DNA of 64,000 bases. Origin: Aequorivita lipolytica (GTDB lineage: Bacteria > Bacteroidota > Bacteroidia > Flavobacteriales > Flavobacteriaceae). The notes beneath the pieces were generated by a model that worked only from the letters and a program-made list of their open reading frames with translations, had not been told where the DNA came from and did no database searches. The translations under genes and the position numbers were made by a program. Below are positions 24,393-33,238 of this stretch, piece by piece (position 1 is the first letter of the stretch; each line of letters opens with the position of its first letter). The DNA lies in assembly GCF_007997135.1 (NCBI RefSeq), contig NZ_VORU01000008.1, positions 62,001 through 126,000 of the forward strand, written 5' to 3'.

Positions 24393-24983
24393 ATGATTTT
24401 TCCCATAATAGCATACGGCGACCCGGTTTTAAGAAAAGAGACCGAAGAATTAACCAAAGATCATCCAAAACTGGATGAGGTACTTGCAAATATGTTCGAA
24501 ACCATGTACGAAGCTCGTGGCATCGGCCTTGCGGCGCCTCAGGTAAATTTGCCCATCCGTCTTTTTATAGTAGATGCAACCCCTTTTGAAGACGATGAAG
24601 ATCTTTCAGAAGAAGAGCAAAAATTTGTTTCTACTTTCAAGAAGGTGTTCATAAACGCGCGGATTCTTGAAGAGTCTGGCAATGAATGGGCGTTTAACGA
24701 AGGTTGCTTGAGTATCCCAGATGTGCGTGAAGATGTATTCCGTCAGCCAAATATTGTGATTGAATACGAAGACGAAAACTTCAAAAAACAAAAAGAGAGT
24801 TTCAGTGGCATAGTAGCTCGCATCATTCAGCATGAGTACGATCACATTGAAGGCATTCTCTTCACAGACAAGCTTTCACCCTTAAAGAAACGCCTGATAA
24901 AAAGCAAATTGACGAACATTTCAAAAGGCAAAGTAGATACTGATTACCGTATGAAATTCCCCAATGCAAAAAAGAAACGTTAA
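24393..24983 (+). CDS. def: Peptide deformylase
   Basis: Removes the N-formyl group from nascent proteins. The 196-residue metalloenzyme has all three motifs: GIGLAAPQVN near residue 48, EGCLSIP near 108 and QHEYDHIEG near 148, so the metal ligands Cys and two His and the catalytic Glu are present. The insert with an acidic stretch between motif 1 and 2 (FEDDEDLSEEEQKF) is common in Bacteroidota. Start ATG at 24393. Probably co-transcribed with ruvX or from an unseen promoter before the 9-bp array. Confidence 0.96.
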   Translation: MIFPIIAYGDPVLRKETEELTKDHPKLDEVLANMFETMYEARGIGLAAPQVNLPIRLFIVDATPFEDDEDLSEEEQKFVSTFKKVFINARILEESGNEWAFNEGCLSIPDVREDVFRQPNIVIEYEDENFKKQKESFSGIVARIIQHEYDHIEGILFTDKLSPLKKRLIKSKLTNISKGKVDTDYRMKFPNAKKKR

Positions 24984-24987
24984 ACAC

Positions 24988-25018
24988 TTGTTTATATTAA
25001 CCAAACCAAAGATATTTG
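24988..25018 (+). promoter_or_regulatory. Probable promoter of the DUF5606 gene
   Basis: TTG (24988-24990), 20 bp, then GATATTTG (25011-25018), one mismatch from TAnnTTTG. It lies just after def and 30 bp before the ATG at 25048. Confidence 0.45.
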
Positions 25019-25047
25019 CAAACGTTAAAACATTTTAAAAGTATTTT

Positions 25048-25593
25048 ATGAGCTTAGAAAAAGTGCTTTCCATTTCCGGCAAACCTGGACTTTACAAACT
25101 AAAAACACAAACCCGTGGGGGCTTTCTTGCAGAGTCGCTTTTAGACGGGAAAACAATAAACGTAAGTGGACGCCACAATGTGAGCCTACTTTCTGAAATC
25201 GCTATTTATACCTTGACGGAAGAAGTTCCGCTTCGTAAAGTATTCGAAAAGATTTCTGAAAAGGAAGGTGGTAAAGAAACCATGAGCCATAAAGCTTCCA
25301 AGGAAGAATTGGAAGAATTCTTCTTCGGCATAATGCCAGATTATGATGAAGATCGCGTTTACGCAAGTGATATCAAAAAAGTGGTACAGTGGTACAATAT
25401 GCTAATTAAAGAGGGAATCACAGATTTTTCTGAAACGAAGGAAGAAAATGGTGATGACGAATTAGAAGCCAAAGCTGCAAAGAGCGGTAAAGTAGTTTCT
25501 CCAAAATCTGCTGCTCCCAAAACTGCAAATCCTAAAGCCTCCTCAACTAAAAAAGGCGGCTCTACAAAAAACGCTGCTTCACGCAAAACCTAA
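25048..25593 (+). CDS. DUF5606 domain protein with Lys/Ala/Ser-rich tail
   Basis: A 181-residue protein typical of Bacteroidota. The N-terminal domain (1-135: KVLSISGKPGLYKL, FLAESLLDGKTINVSGRHN, HKASKEELEEFF) matches DUF5606. The last 30 residues are basic and low in complexity (PKSAAPKTANPKAS-like, then KKGGSTKNAASRKT), like a histone H1 or HU tail, which hints at nucleic-acid binding. Function is unknown. It lies between def and mazG on the same strand and ends in a strong terminator. Confidence 0.85.
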   Translation: MSLEKVLSISGKPGLYKLKTQTRGGFLAESLLDGKTINVSGRHNVSLLSEIAIYTLTEEVPLRKVFEKISEKEGGKETMSHKASKEELEEFFFGIMPDYDEDRVYASDIKKVVQWYNMLIKEGITDFSETKEENGDDELEAKAAKSGKVVSPKSAAPKTANPKASSTKKGGSTKNAASRKT

Positions 25594-25624
25594 GATTGGG
25601 TTTTTGAGTTATAAAATTATTTTG

Positions 25625-25663
25625 AAAAAATCCCTTAATCCGCTCCGGGTTTTGGGATTTTTT
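25625..25663 (+). terminator. Rho-independent terminator after the DUF5606 gene
   Basis: AAAAAATCCC (25625-25634) pairs perfectly with GGGATTTTTT (25654-25663) over a 19-nt loop, 32 bp after the stop codon. The U-rich half of the stem serves as the U-tract. Confidence 0.75.
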
Positions 25664-25696
25664 GTTGAAATTAACCTTGCTAATAGTAGAATACAA

Positions 25697-25714
25697 AGCA
25701 TCAATAGAATCAAT
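25697..25714 (+). repeat. Two-unit 9-bp repeat before mazG (AGCATCAAT, AGAATCAAT)
   Basis: Two adjacent units ending 6 bp before the mazG start codon. They fit the AGNATCAAY consensus of the larger arrays before ctaA, dapD and def, in the same orientation. Weak alone, but notable with the others. Confidence 0.5.
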
Positions 25715-25720
25715 TAAAAT

Positions 25721-26503
25721 ATGAATTCCCGAAAAGAACAACTAAAAGCTTTTGACAGGTTATTGACCATTATGGACGAACTACGCGAGCAATGCCCGTG
25801 GGACAAAAAGCAAACGATGGAAACGCTGCGCCATTTAACCATTGAGGAAACCTATGAATTGGGTGACGCTATTCTTGATAGGGATTTAGATGAGGTTAAA
25901 AAAGAGTTGGGAGATGTTTTACTCCACATCGTCTTTTATGCTAAAATAGGTAGCGAAACCAACGATTTTGACATAGCAGATGTTTGCAACAATATTTGTG
26001 AAAAGTTGATTTCACGTCATCCACATATTTACGGCGACGTAAAAGTGGCAGACGAAGAAGAAGTGAAGCGCAACTGGGAAAACTTAAAATTAAAAGAAGG
26101 TAAAAGCAGCGTTTTGGAAGGTGTTCCAAAATCATTACCGGCCGTGGTTAAAGCAAGCCGTATTCAAGAAAAAGTTGCAGGAGTAGGGTTTGACTGGGAA
26201 GAACCCCAACAAGTGTTTGAAAAGCTTCAGGAAGAGTTGGGCGAGCTTCAACACGAAATAAATGAAAACAACCAAGAAAAAATAGAAGCCGAATTTGGGG
26301 ACGTTCTGTTCTCAATGATAAATTACGCCCGATTCCTAAAAGTAAACCCGGAAAATGCATTGGAACGCACCAATAAGAAATTCATAAAACGCTTTCAATA
26401 TCTTGAAAGCAAAGCCAAGGAAATGAACAAATCTTTGAAAGATATGACACTGGCAGAGATGGACGTTTTTTGGAACGAAGCTAAAAAAATCAACAACCAG
26501 TAG
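25721..26503 (+). CDS. mazG: Nucleoside triphosphate pyrophosphohydrolase MazG
   Basis: Hydrolyses (d)NTPs to NMP and PPi as a housecleaning enzyme. The 260-residue protein has two MazG repeats: the N-terminal one with LREQCPWDKKQTMETLRHL and the metal motif EETYELGDAI (near residue 45), and the C-terminal one with GFDWEEPQQVFEKLQEELGEL and EAEFGDVLFSMINYAR near residue 190. Length is that of the two-domain bacterial form. Start ATG at 25721. It converges on the DUF349 gene over a shared hairpin terminator. Confidence 0.94.
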   Translation: MNSRKEQLKAFDRLLTIMDELREQCPWDKKQTMETLRHLTIEETYELGDAILDRDLDEVKKELGDVLLHIVFYAKIGSETNDFDIADVCNNICEKLISRHPHIYGDVKVADEEEVKRNWENLKLKEGKSSVLEGVPKSLPAVVKASRIQEKVAGVGFDWEEPQQVFEKLQEELGELQHEINENNQEKIEAEFGDVLFSMINYARFLKVNPENALERTNKKFIKRFQYLESKAKEMNKSLKDMTLAEMDVFWNEAKKINNQ

Positions 26504-26528
26504 AGACGTACGGCCGTGCGTCTCTACT
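26499..26528. terminator. Hairpin between convergent mazG and DUF349 genes
   Basis: AGTAGAGACG (26499-26508) pairs perfectly with CGTCTCTACT (26519-26528). The loop TACGGCCGTG is itself nearly palindromic. The stem begins in the last codons of mazG. It has no T-run, so it may stop transcripts by pairing alone or be a member of a dispersed hairpin family (compare 6655-6674). Confidence 0.55.
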
Positions 26529-26536
26529 GCCCATTA

Positions 26537-28756
26537 TTATTCCCGAGCTTCTTTAATTTTCGTCAGCTTGGCTTTCCAAACGTCAAGTTGTTCTTTATGG
26601 CGTGCAATGTTGTTATGCACTTCTTTTACCAAGGGATTGTTTTCGTCAACATGATGAAAAAAGCCTAAATTATTTTCCAGCTGACGGATTTCGTCTTTGG
26701 TTTCATCTATCTTTTTGGAAATAAAGAAATGCTCATTTTGCAACTTACGATCGTCTTCGCGGTTTACAAGTGCATTTAATTTATTATCGAATTTAATAAG
26801 TTCAGTTTCTTTTTTCCCCAAATCTAATTTACCGAAAAGTCCGTCCAAGGTTTTATTGAACTTCTGCTCAATGCTGCGCTTGTTGTATGGTACGCGACCT
26901 ATTTCTTTCCATGCGGTAATTTGCTCCTTTATAGATTTTACGTCGGCTTTGTGGTCACCGGTCAACTCAAGAGAGGCAAGTTTTTCAAGCATTGCCTGCT
27001 TGGCTTCAAAGTGTACTACTTCTTCTTTATTAGCTTCATTTTTCTGGGCGTGAAGCCTATCAAAATAATGGTTGCAAGCCTTTTTAAATTGTTTCCAAAT
27101 TTTGTCGCTATCCTTTCGTGGTACATGCCCAATATTTTTCCAATCGTTTTGGACTTTTTTCATCAATTGGGTTGTAGCATCAAAATCTTCGCTGTCCTTA
27201 TTTTCCTCAGCAATTTTTATAAGCTCACGTTTCTTTTCAAGATTCGTGTACTGCTCTTTTTTCTGGTTCTTATAAAAACTATTTTTTTGATGGTTGAAGT
27301 TGCCCGTCGCATCTTTAAACGCTTTCCAAATTTCTTTGTTATTGGCTCTTGGAACTCTTCCAGTATTGAAAAAAGCATCACGAAGTTCCTGCGTTTTTTT
27401 GATAGCATTTTGCCAGCCTTGGTGACTTGGTTTAGCCTCTTCGGCGGCCTTTTTTATATCTTCAACAATTTGCTTTTTCTTTTCCAGATTATCATCAAAG
27501 TCTTTTTCCATCTCGGCCATTTGCCCTTGGCGCTTATCGTGGATTACCTTTGTAGCATCGCTGAACTTATCCCAAACCTCATCACGATATTCCTTTGCAA
27601 CGGGACCAACGTCTTCTTTCCACATTTTATGAAGCATCTGTAATTCGCGGAAAGCTTTGTTAATGTCTTCTTCCTGACCCAACTCTTCGGCACGGGTAAT
27701 GAGTTTTAGCTTGGCGTCAAGATTGTGTTTAAAATCTAAATCGCGGAACTCACGGTTTAAGTGAAGAAAATCGTAAAAATTCTCAACGTGGTGATGGTAC
27801 GTATTCCAAACGGTATTGTATTTATCTCTAGGAATTGCACCGGCCAAATGCCATTTTTCCTGAATCTCCTTGAAATGCTTGTAAGTAGTATTTATATTTT
27901 CCTCTGCGCCCAAAAGGCCTTTCAGTTCCTCAATAAGTTCCCAGCGCTTGTCTAGGTTAGATTGTAGGTCTTTCTTAAGACTTTTATAATGATTGTTGCG
28001 CTTTTCCTTATAATCGAAATAAAGGGAGTTGAATTCTTTCTTCAGCGCAGTAGTATAGTGAAAGTCAATTATATTCCCGCCCTCGGCAAGAAACTCCTCT
28101 TTTTTGTGCTCTAATTCTTCGTTAAATTTACTATTGAATTCTGAACGGATTTCCTCAACATCGTGCTTTAACTCTTGTATTTTTTTTGTTTTCAGAAGGT
28201 TATCAAGGGCCGCAACCAATTCTTTTTCTGAAAGAGCGCTGTAATCTTTTTGTGCTTTCTCTTCGGAATCTTCCTCTTCTTCCTCGTCTTCAGAAGAAGC
28301 AACTTCTTCCTCGTCCTTTTCGTCTCCCGAACTCTCGTCTTTCGAACTCTCGTCCTTCGAAGTATTAAGTTTAAGAGGTGATAGATCGCTATCTGTAGCT
28401 TCTATCTTTTCATTGGAAGTAGCCTCAATAGATTCCTTCTCCTTAATAGCTTCCGTTTCGTCTAGCATTGCGTCTTCCACAACGGTTCCTTCCTCTGGAT
28501 TTCCTTCGTCCTCCGTAGCTTCGCGTTCATGGCGTATAGGTTCAGGGCTAGATAGGTCTTCGGCTTTTAATGTGTCTTCCGAGTTTTCTTCCGAAACATT
28601 TTTTACTTCATCAATTTTTTCGGATTCAGCGTCGTTCTGATGGCTATCGTTTTCGATTTCATTCGAAGTTTCAGAAGCAGCGCTTGTTTCTTCAGCAGTT
28701 TCGTTTGTTGGAATTTCTTTTTCGTTTTCTTCCTGAGGCAATTTTTCGTCAGACAT
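26537..28756 (-). CDS. DUF349 repeat protein
   Basis: A 739-residue protein. The first 180 residues are an acidic, Glu/Ser/Asp-rich low-complexity region with no fold. From about 190 onward come helical repeats of the DUF349 type, each with a W-x-x-(I/V)-G-x-V-P-(R/K) core: KWHLAGAIPRDKYNTVW, AFFNTGRVPRANNKEIWKAF, DWKNIGHVPRKDSDKIWKQF and AWKEIGRVPYNKRSIEQKF. The C-terminus is coiled-coil. Role unknown; highly charged, probably cytoplasmic. I used the ATG at 28756 rather than a TTG three codons earlier. Confidence 0.9.
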   Translation of the reverse strand: MSDEKLPQEENEKEIPTNETAEETSAASETSNEIENDSHQNDAESEKIDEVKNVSEENSEDTLKAEDLSSPEPIRHEREATEDEGNPEEGTVVEDAMLDETEAIKEKESIEATSNEKIEATDSDLSPLKLNTSKDESSKDESSGDEKDEEEVASSEDEEEEEDSEEKAQKDYSALSEKELVAALDNLLKTKKIQELKHDVEEIRSEFNSKFNEELEHKKEEFLAEGGNIIDFHYTTALKKEFNSLYFDYKEKRNNHYKSLKKDLQSNLDKRWELIEELKGLLGAEENINTTYKHFKEIQEKWHLAGAIPRDKYNTVWNTYHHHVENFYDFLHLNREFRDLDFKHNLDAKLKLITRAEELGQEEDINKAFRELQMLHKMWKEDVGPVAKEYRDEVWDKFSDATKVIHDKRQGQMAEMEKDFDDNLEKKKQIVEDIKKAAEEAKPSHQGWQNAIKKTQELRDAFFNTGRVPRANNKEIWKAFKDATGNFNHQKNSFYKNQKKEQYTNLEKKRELIKIAEENKDSEDFDATTQLMKKVQNDWKNIGHVPRKDSDKIWKQFKKACNHYFDRLHAQKNEANKEEVVHFEAKQAMLEKLASLELTGDHKADVKSIKEQITAWKEIGRVPYNKRSIEQKFNKTLDGLFGKLDLGKKETELIKFDNKLNALVNREDDRKLQNEHFFISKKIDETKDEIRQLENNLGFFHHVDENNPLVKEVHNNIARHKEQLDVWKAKLTKIKEARE

Positions 28757-28858
28757 TTGTTTCAATGTTTAGGTTCGTTTTTCTTGGAGGGTCAATATAC
28801 TAACAACTGCGCAATTGTCAAAGCACACAGCGGTTTTTTGAATTTTTTTATATCAATT

Positions 28859-29590
28859 TTATGAATTCCAGATTTCCCAAGCTTTCTCTGCCTGCAGCTC
28901 TAGCATCTTCAGTCCGTTAGCGGTTTGGGTGCCTTTCAGCTTTCCGCGTTTTAAGAATTCCGTTTCTGATGGATTGTAGATTAAATCGAAAAGCAAATGA
29001 TGCTTTGTAAGATAATGGTAGGGAATTGGTGGGCAGGCTTCAATATTTGGAAAGGTGCCCAAGGGTGTGCAGTTTACAATGAGAAGATGGTTATTAATTA
29101 TAGCTTGGTTCAATTCAGAATAAACGAAGCTGTTGGAATTACTTTTTCTGCTTACGAAATTGAAATTGAAACCCAAGTTACCCAAGGCATACGCAACAGC
29201 TTTTGATGCGCCACCCGTGCCTAAAATGAGCGCTGTTTTTTGTTGAAGCGGTAAAAAAATTTCAAGTGATTTTTGAAATCCGTAGTGATCGGTATTATAG
29301 CCTGTAAGTTTTCTTTCTTCGGAAATTTTAATGGTATTTACAGCGCCAATTTTTATAGCTTCGTTGTCCAGGTTGTCCAAGAGGGGAATAATTTCTTCTT
29401 TGTAGGGAATTGTTACGTTCAATCCTTTCAAATTTGATGTTTCAGAAATTACCTTTGGAAAATTTTCAAGAAAAGGGATGTCGAAATTTTCGTAGGAATG
29501 TGGTAAGTTTTCTCTTTCAAATTTTTCAGTAAAGTACTTTTTTGAAAAAGAATAATCAATGTTTTTTCCTATTAGTCCAAATTTAGACAT
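28859..29590 (-). CDS. aroE: Shikimate dehydrogenase
   Basis: Reduces 3-dehydroshikimate with NADPH in the aromatic amino-acid pathway. The 243-residue protein starts at ATG 29590 with FGLIGKNIDYSFSKKYF (substrate-binding S-x-S), then LKGLNVTIPYKEEI (catalytic Lys), a dinucleotide motif ILGTGGASKAVAYALG near residue 122 and the NCTPLGTFPN motif. The short length is usual for Bacteroidota AroE. Overlaps the upstream DUF368 gene by 8 bp, so the two are coupled. Confidence 0.93.
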   Translation of the reverse strand: MSKFGLIGKNIDYSFSKKYFTEKFERENLPHSYENFDIPFLENFPKVISETSNLKGLNVTIPYKEEIIPLLDNLDNEAIKIGAVNTIKISEERKLTGYNTDHYGFQKSLEIFLPLQQKTALILGTGGASKAVAYALGNLGFNFNFVSRKSNSNSFVYSELNQAIINNHLLIVNCTPLGTFPNIEACPPIPYHYLTKHHLLFDLIYNPSETEFLKRGKLKGTQTANGLKMLELQAEKAWEIWNS

Positions 29591-30605
29591 GTTGTTTCTT
29601 TTTAAGATTGTCATACCAATCCAGGCTAAGTACAAGCAACGCCCCGATAATAATAAAAGCCACGGCAAGAATAGTTTCAGTATTAATTTCTGACGGAAAA
29701 TATCTGGTATAACCGGTTATTATTTCTCTGCCTTTGGCGTCAAGTTGTATTTTTCCAAAGCTATCCCAAATATATTTTTCCTCTTTCCACGGCCAAACCA
29801 CACCCAAAGAACCTGCAATAAAACCGATGATAACGGCATAAGCAGCTTTTTTGAAACGTTTTAAAACGTATGCCAAAAGATGTGAAAGTGAAACCAAGCC
29901 TACCACAGAACCTAAAGAGAATACCGCCAAGACCTCCAAAAGTTCAATATGCTGTGCATTATAAACCCAGCTGAAATCCCACCGAAAAATTGCCGCAAAG
30001 GTATCAAACAGCGCATTCACTGAATCTACCAAAAGCAGCACATAATTACCTAGAAGCATAAGAATAAACGACCCAGAAAGCCCAGGCAAAGTCATTCCCG
30101 AAACACTTATTATTCCACAGAGAAACACGAAGATCAGGTTGCTGTTTTCTTTGGCGGGTTCTAAAAAACTGATAGCCACGCCCGCCACCACTCCGCAGAG
30201 TAAATACGCCACGTACTTTCTGTTCCAATCGCCAAAATCCTTCGCAATAAAATAAATGGAGCCGATAATCATTCCGAAGAAAGCGCTCCAAACATAAAGC
30301 TCATAATGGGCAATCAGATAATCTAAAATCTTGGAAACGCTAAAGTAGCTTATAATCATTCCCAAAATTAAAAGGCTTAAAAACTGCCCGTTGGTATATC
30401 GATAAAAACTTCTAAAACGTCCACCAATAAGAAGTTTAAACGCTTTTCTATTTATTTTTTGGAGCGAATAAATAAATTCTTCATAAAAACCTGCTACAAA
30501 AGCCACAACACCTCCCGAAATCCCGGGCACTTTATTAGCCGCGCCCATACCAAGTCCCTTTAAGACTAGCCATGTTTTATCGTTGAAGGAGCGGTTTTCG
30601 TACAC
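29583..30605 (-). CDS. DUF368 membrane protein (first of two paralogues)
   Basis: A 340-residue polytopic membrane protein with the DUF368 signature (KGLGMGAANKVPGISGGVVAFVAGFYEEFI near the start and GMTLPGLSGSFILMLLGNY in the middle), about nine spans. The paired glycine-proline loops resemble half-repeats of undecaprenyl-phosphate flippases of this family, but I would not assign that role here on sequence alone. I chose GTG at 30605; the longer frame upstream runs through a 7-bp repeat array. Overlaps aroE. Confidence 0.85.
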   Translation of the reverse strand: MYENRSFNDKTWLVLKGLGMGAANKVPGISGGVVAFVAGFYEEFIYSLQKINRKAFKLLIGGRFRSFYRYTNGQFLSLLILGMIISYFSVSKILDYLIAHYELYVWSAFFGMIIGSIYFIAKDFGDWNRKYVAYLLCGVVAGVAISFLEPAKENSNLIFVFLCGIISVSGMTLPGLSGSFILMLLGNYVLLLVDSVNALFDTFAAIFRWDFSWVYNAQHIELLEVLAVFSLGSVVGLVSLSHLLAYVLKRFKKAAYAVIIGFIAGSLGVVWPWKEEKYIWDSFGKIQLDAKGREIITGYTRYFPSEINTETILAVAFIIIGALLVLSLDWYDNLKKKQHV

Positions 30606-30610
30606 TTTTA

Positions 30611-30659
30611 GTATTGAGTATTGAGTATTGAGTAATGAGTATTGAGTATTGAGTGTTCG
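30611..30659. repeat. 7-bp tandem array (GTATTGA)7
   Basis: Seven units, the fourth (GTAATGA) and last (GTGTTCG) diverged, lie in the 58-bp gap between the two DUF368 genes. They directly precede the GTG start of the downstream one. Confidence 0.9.
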
Positions 30660-30663
30660 GTGA

Positions 30664-31662
30664 TTAGTACTCGGACTGCTTACCGTCACTACTTACTGCT
30701 ACTTTCTTTACGGCAATGCGTTCCAACAGGAAAATCGTTAGAAAGCCTATGGTGGCGAAAATTACAGCGTATAATATTTGTGGGTTACCATCATAATTTT
30801 GGGGCAGAATACTTCTTTCAATAAATGGAATCTGTTCGCCGGCGTGGTTCATTCTATATTGCAAAACCTCTTTCCATGGCCATATTTTGTTCAATGCGCC
30901 AATCATAAAGCCAGTAAGTACAGCGAGTATAAGATTTTTATGGTGCTTAAACATCCAATTTAATGCTCTTGAAAATACCTTTAACCCAATAATTGCCCCA
31001 ACGGCAAATATTAAAAGCTTGGCAAGTGCGCCCAAGAAAAGTGCGCTGTTAAAAGTTGTGGCTCCTTCGCCTAGCTGGGTCACAATGCCAATAACGGTTG
31101 TGTATGCGCCTAAAAGCAAAAGAATGAATGCTCCCGAAATTCCCGGAAGAATCATTGCAATTATAGCTATAAAACCAGCTAAAAATAGAAACCAAGTACT
31201 ATCTGGAGAGCCTACAGGGTCTGCAATTGTTATTAAATAGGAGAATATTGAAGCTATGAGCAAGGCCACCATTACCGCTAGCCTCCAATTGTTTATTTGT
31301 TTACCAACATAAACAATACTGGCGATTACCAACCCAAAGAAAAACGACCAAACCATAATTGGGTAAACATCCAAAAGCCAAGTAATTAGTTTCGCGAGTG
31401 AAATGATACTGATGAAAATTCCTGAAAAGAGCGCGAGCAGAAAACCCAGATTGTAATGTTTCCAAGCTTTCAAAAAACCTTCCTTTTTCCAAACTTTGAA
31501 GAAGCCAAAGTCAACATTGTATATGGTTTCTATTAGCTCTTCATAAATTCCGGAAATAAAGGCGATCGTTCCGCCAGAAACACCGGGAACTACATCTGCA
31601 GCGCCCATTGCGAGCCCTTTTGCGATAACAGTTAAGTATTGAAGAAAGTTTCTTTGAGGCAT
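30664..31662 (-). CDS. DUF368 membrane protein (second paralogue)
   Basis: A 332-residue paralogue of the preceding gene. KGLAMGAADVVPGVSGGTIAFISGIYEEL near residue 15 and AMILPGISGAFILLLLGAY near residue 170 are the same two glycine-rich loops. About nine membrane spans. Two adjacent copies with clear but not close similarity suggest an old duplication and possible separate roles or a heterodimer. Start ATG at 31662, 35 bp after the TPR gene's stop. Confidence 0.85.
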   Translation of the reverse strand: MPQRNFLQYLTVIAKGLAMGAADVVPGVSGGTIAFISGIYEELIETIYNVDFGFFKVWKKEGFLKAWKHYNLGFLLALFSGIFISIISLAKLITWLLDVYPIMVWSFFFGLVIASIVYVGKQINNWRLAVMVALLIASIFSYLITIADPVGSPDSTWFLFLAGFIAIIAMILPGISGAFILLLLGAYTTVIGIVTQLGEGATTFNSALFLGALAKLLIFAVGAIIGLKVFSRALNWMFKHHKNLILAVLTGFMIGALNKIWPWKEVLQYRMNHAGEQIPFIERSILPQNYDGNPQILYAVIFATIGFLTIFLLERIAVKKVAVSSDGKQSEY

Positions 31663-31697
31663 AGGTCTATTTTGCTATAACCCCAAAAATACAGAAA

Positions 31698-33098
31698 TTA
31701 AAGCGAAGGATTTTTGTGTTGTTTGATTATTTCAACCACTGTTTCCATTTCATAGACTTGTGGAAATAACTCCTCAATTATCATCACATATTCAGCTTCA
31801 GATTTTAGTGCATTCTTAAGATGAAACGCTCCCTTGTCACTCTCTCCGAGGGTAAAATAAAGTCCGGAAAGACGGTATTCTAATTCGGCGTGCTCGGGAT
31901 AAAACTCTAAAGCTTGATTGAAATTGTTTACGGCGGCTTCAAACTCGCCAAGATTGATTAAAATATCGCCGCGAGTTAACCATGATTCTATTTCATAATT
32001 GCCAAGTTCCAAAGCTTTTCTGAAGCCTACTTCTGCTTCCTCAAAAAGATTGAGCCTATTGTTTATTTTGGCATATCGCTTCCAGTAATGTACATTCTCA
32101 CCGTCAATATTAATGGCTTTCTCAATGTAATAAAGTGCTTTTTGGAATTGTTTGCTTTTAATATAAAAATCGGTGATGGCTATCCACCCTTTATCTAGTA
32201 GTGAATCTTCCTCTACACATTTAGTGTAAAATTGAATTGCCATCTCGGCATTGCCCAATTTTTCGTAGCACTTTCCAATTCGCAATAAAGCATAGGAGGT
32301 TGGATCGTCCAAACCTAAAGTGATGGAGTAGCTCTCAATTGCTTCCGCAGGTCTTTTCAATTTTTCAAGCACTCTTCCTTTTTCAAGATATGCTCCTATA
32401 AAGCGATCGTCACTAATTATAGCAAAATCATAGGCTGCAAGTGCTTTTTTGTAGTCCTTAAGCTCGTAATACTGCTTGCCCACTTGGTGCCAAGCCACTT
32501 CACAATATGGGTTTTTATTAAGAAAATCATTCAAATAATCAATAGCCGCTTCGTATTCTTCAAGATACTCAAAGCAGTAAATGATGTTGTAAAGTGCAGA
32601 ATAGTCCTCTTCATCTTCCTCCAAACACTTCATAAAATAATATTTGGCATTAACGTAATCTTCCATAAAAAGATACTCCATTCCCAATAAAGACAGCACA
32701 TCCGCCTCGTCATCGGTTATTTCCAAAGCTTGTTCCAACAATGAGATTGCTTCTTTATGCTTATCGCGGCGGGAGAAGATATTTGCTTTTTGAATGTAGA
32801 TTTCCTCGTTGCTCTGCTCTAATTGATGCAGTTCGTCCAAAAGCTCATCCGCAATGTCCAATTTATTTTCAAAAATAAACATTTCAATTTGGAAAAGTTT
32901 CAGATTGGTGGATGATGGATGTTGCTCCAATCCCAATTTGGTCGCCTTTTTGGCTAGAGCAATTTTTCCATTTTCGAGGTAGTGGTGCACTATCTCTTCA
33001 AATTCCTCTGAGTCGAAAAATAGAATGCTGTTAGTTTTCAGCATAGATTCGAATCTTTCCAGCGAGAAGTTATTATGCTCGTTTGAACTTAATTGCAT
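31698..33098 (-). CDS. Tetratricopeptide repeat protein
   Basis: A 466-residue soluble protein built almost entirely of TPR units of 34 residues from about residue 60 on (for example YLFMEDYVNAKYYFMKCLEED and AIDYLNDFLNKNPYCEVAWHQ). No signal peptide or membrane span, so it is a cytoplasmic scaffold or adaptor; partner unknown. I chose the ATG at 33098 over a GTG two codons upstream. Sits between the DUF368 pair and the aminotransferase in the leftward run. Confidence 0.88.
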   Translation of the reverse strand: MQLSSNEHNNFSLERFESMLKTNSILFFDSEEFEEIVHHYLENGKIALAKKATKLGLEQHPSSTNLKLFQIEMFIFENKLDIADELLDELHQLEQSNEEIYIQKANIFSRRDKHKEAISLLEQALEITDDEADVLSLLGMEYLFMEDYVNAKYYFMKCLEEDEEDYSALYNIIYCFEYLEEYEAAIDYLNDFLNKNPYCEVAWHQVGKQYYELKDYKKALAAYDFAIISDDRFIGAYLEKGRVLEKLKRPAEAIESYSITLGLDDPTSYALLRIGKCYEKLGNAEMAIQFYTKCVEEDSLLDKGWIAITDFYIKSKQFQKALYYIEKAINIDGENVHYWKRYAKINNRLNLFEEAEVGFRKALELGNYEIESWLTRGDILINLGEFEAAVNNFNQALEFYPEHAELEYRLSGLYFTLGESDKGAFHLKNALKSEAEYVMIIEELFPQVYEMETVVEIIKQHKNPSL

Positions 33099-33238
33099 AC
33101 GCACGGTTTAACGGTTTCTTCTATTTTAAAGATAATAATGTAATGATAAGTTCAATAGTTATGCCGCCTTTATTGTTAACGGACTTATCAACAGAAAGAT
33201 AATCTATAATTTCCTATTATTAAAGGGTTTGCAACGAA

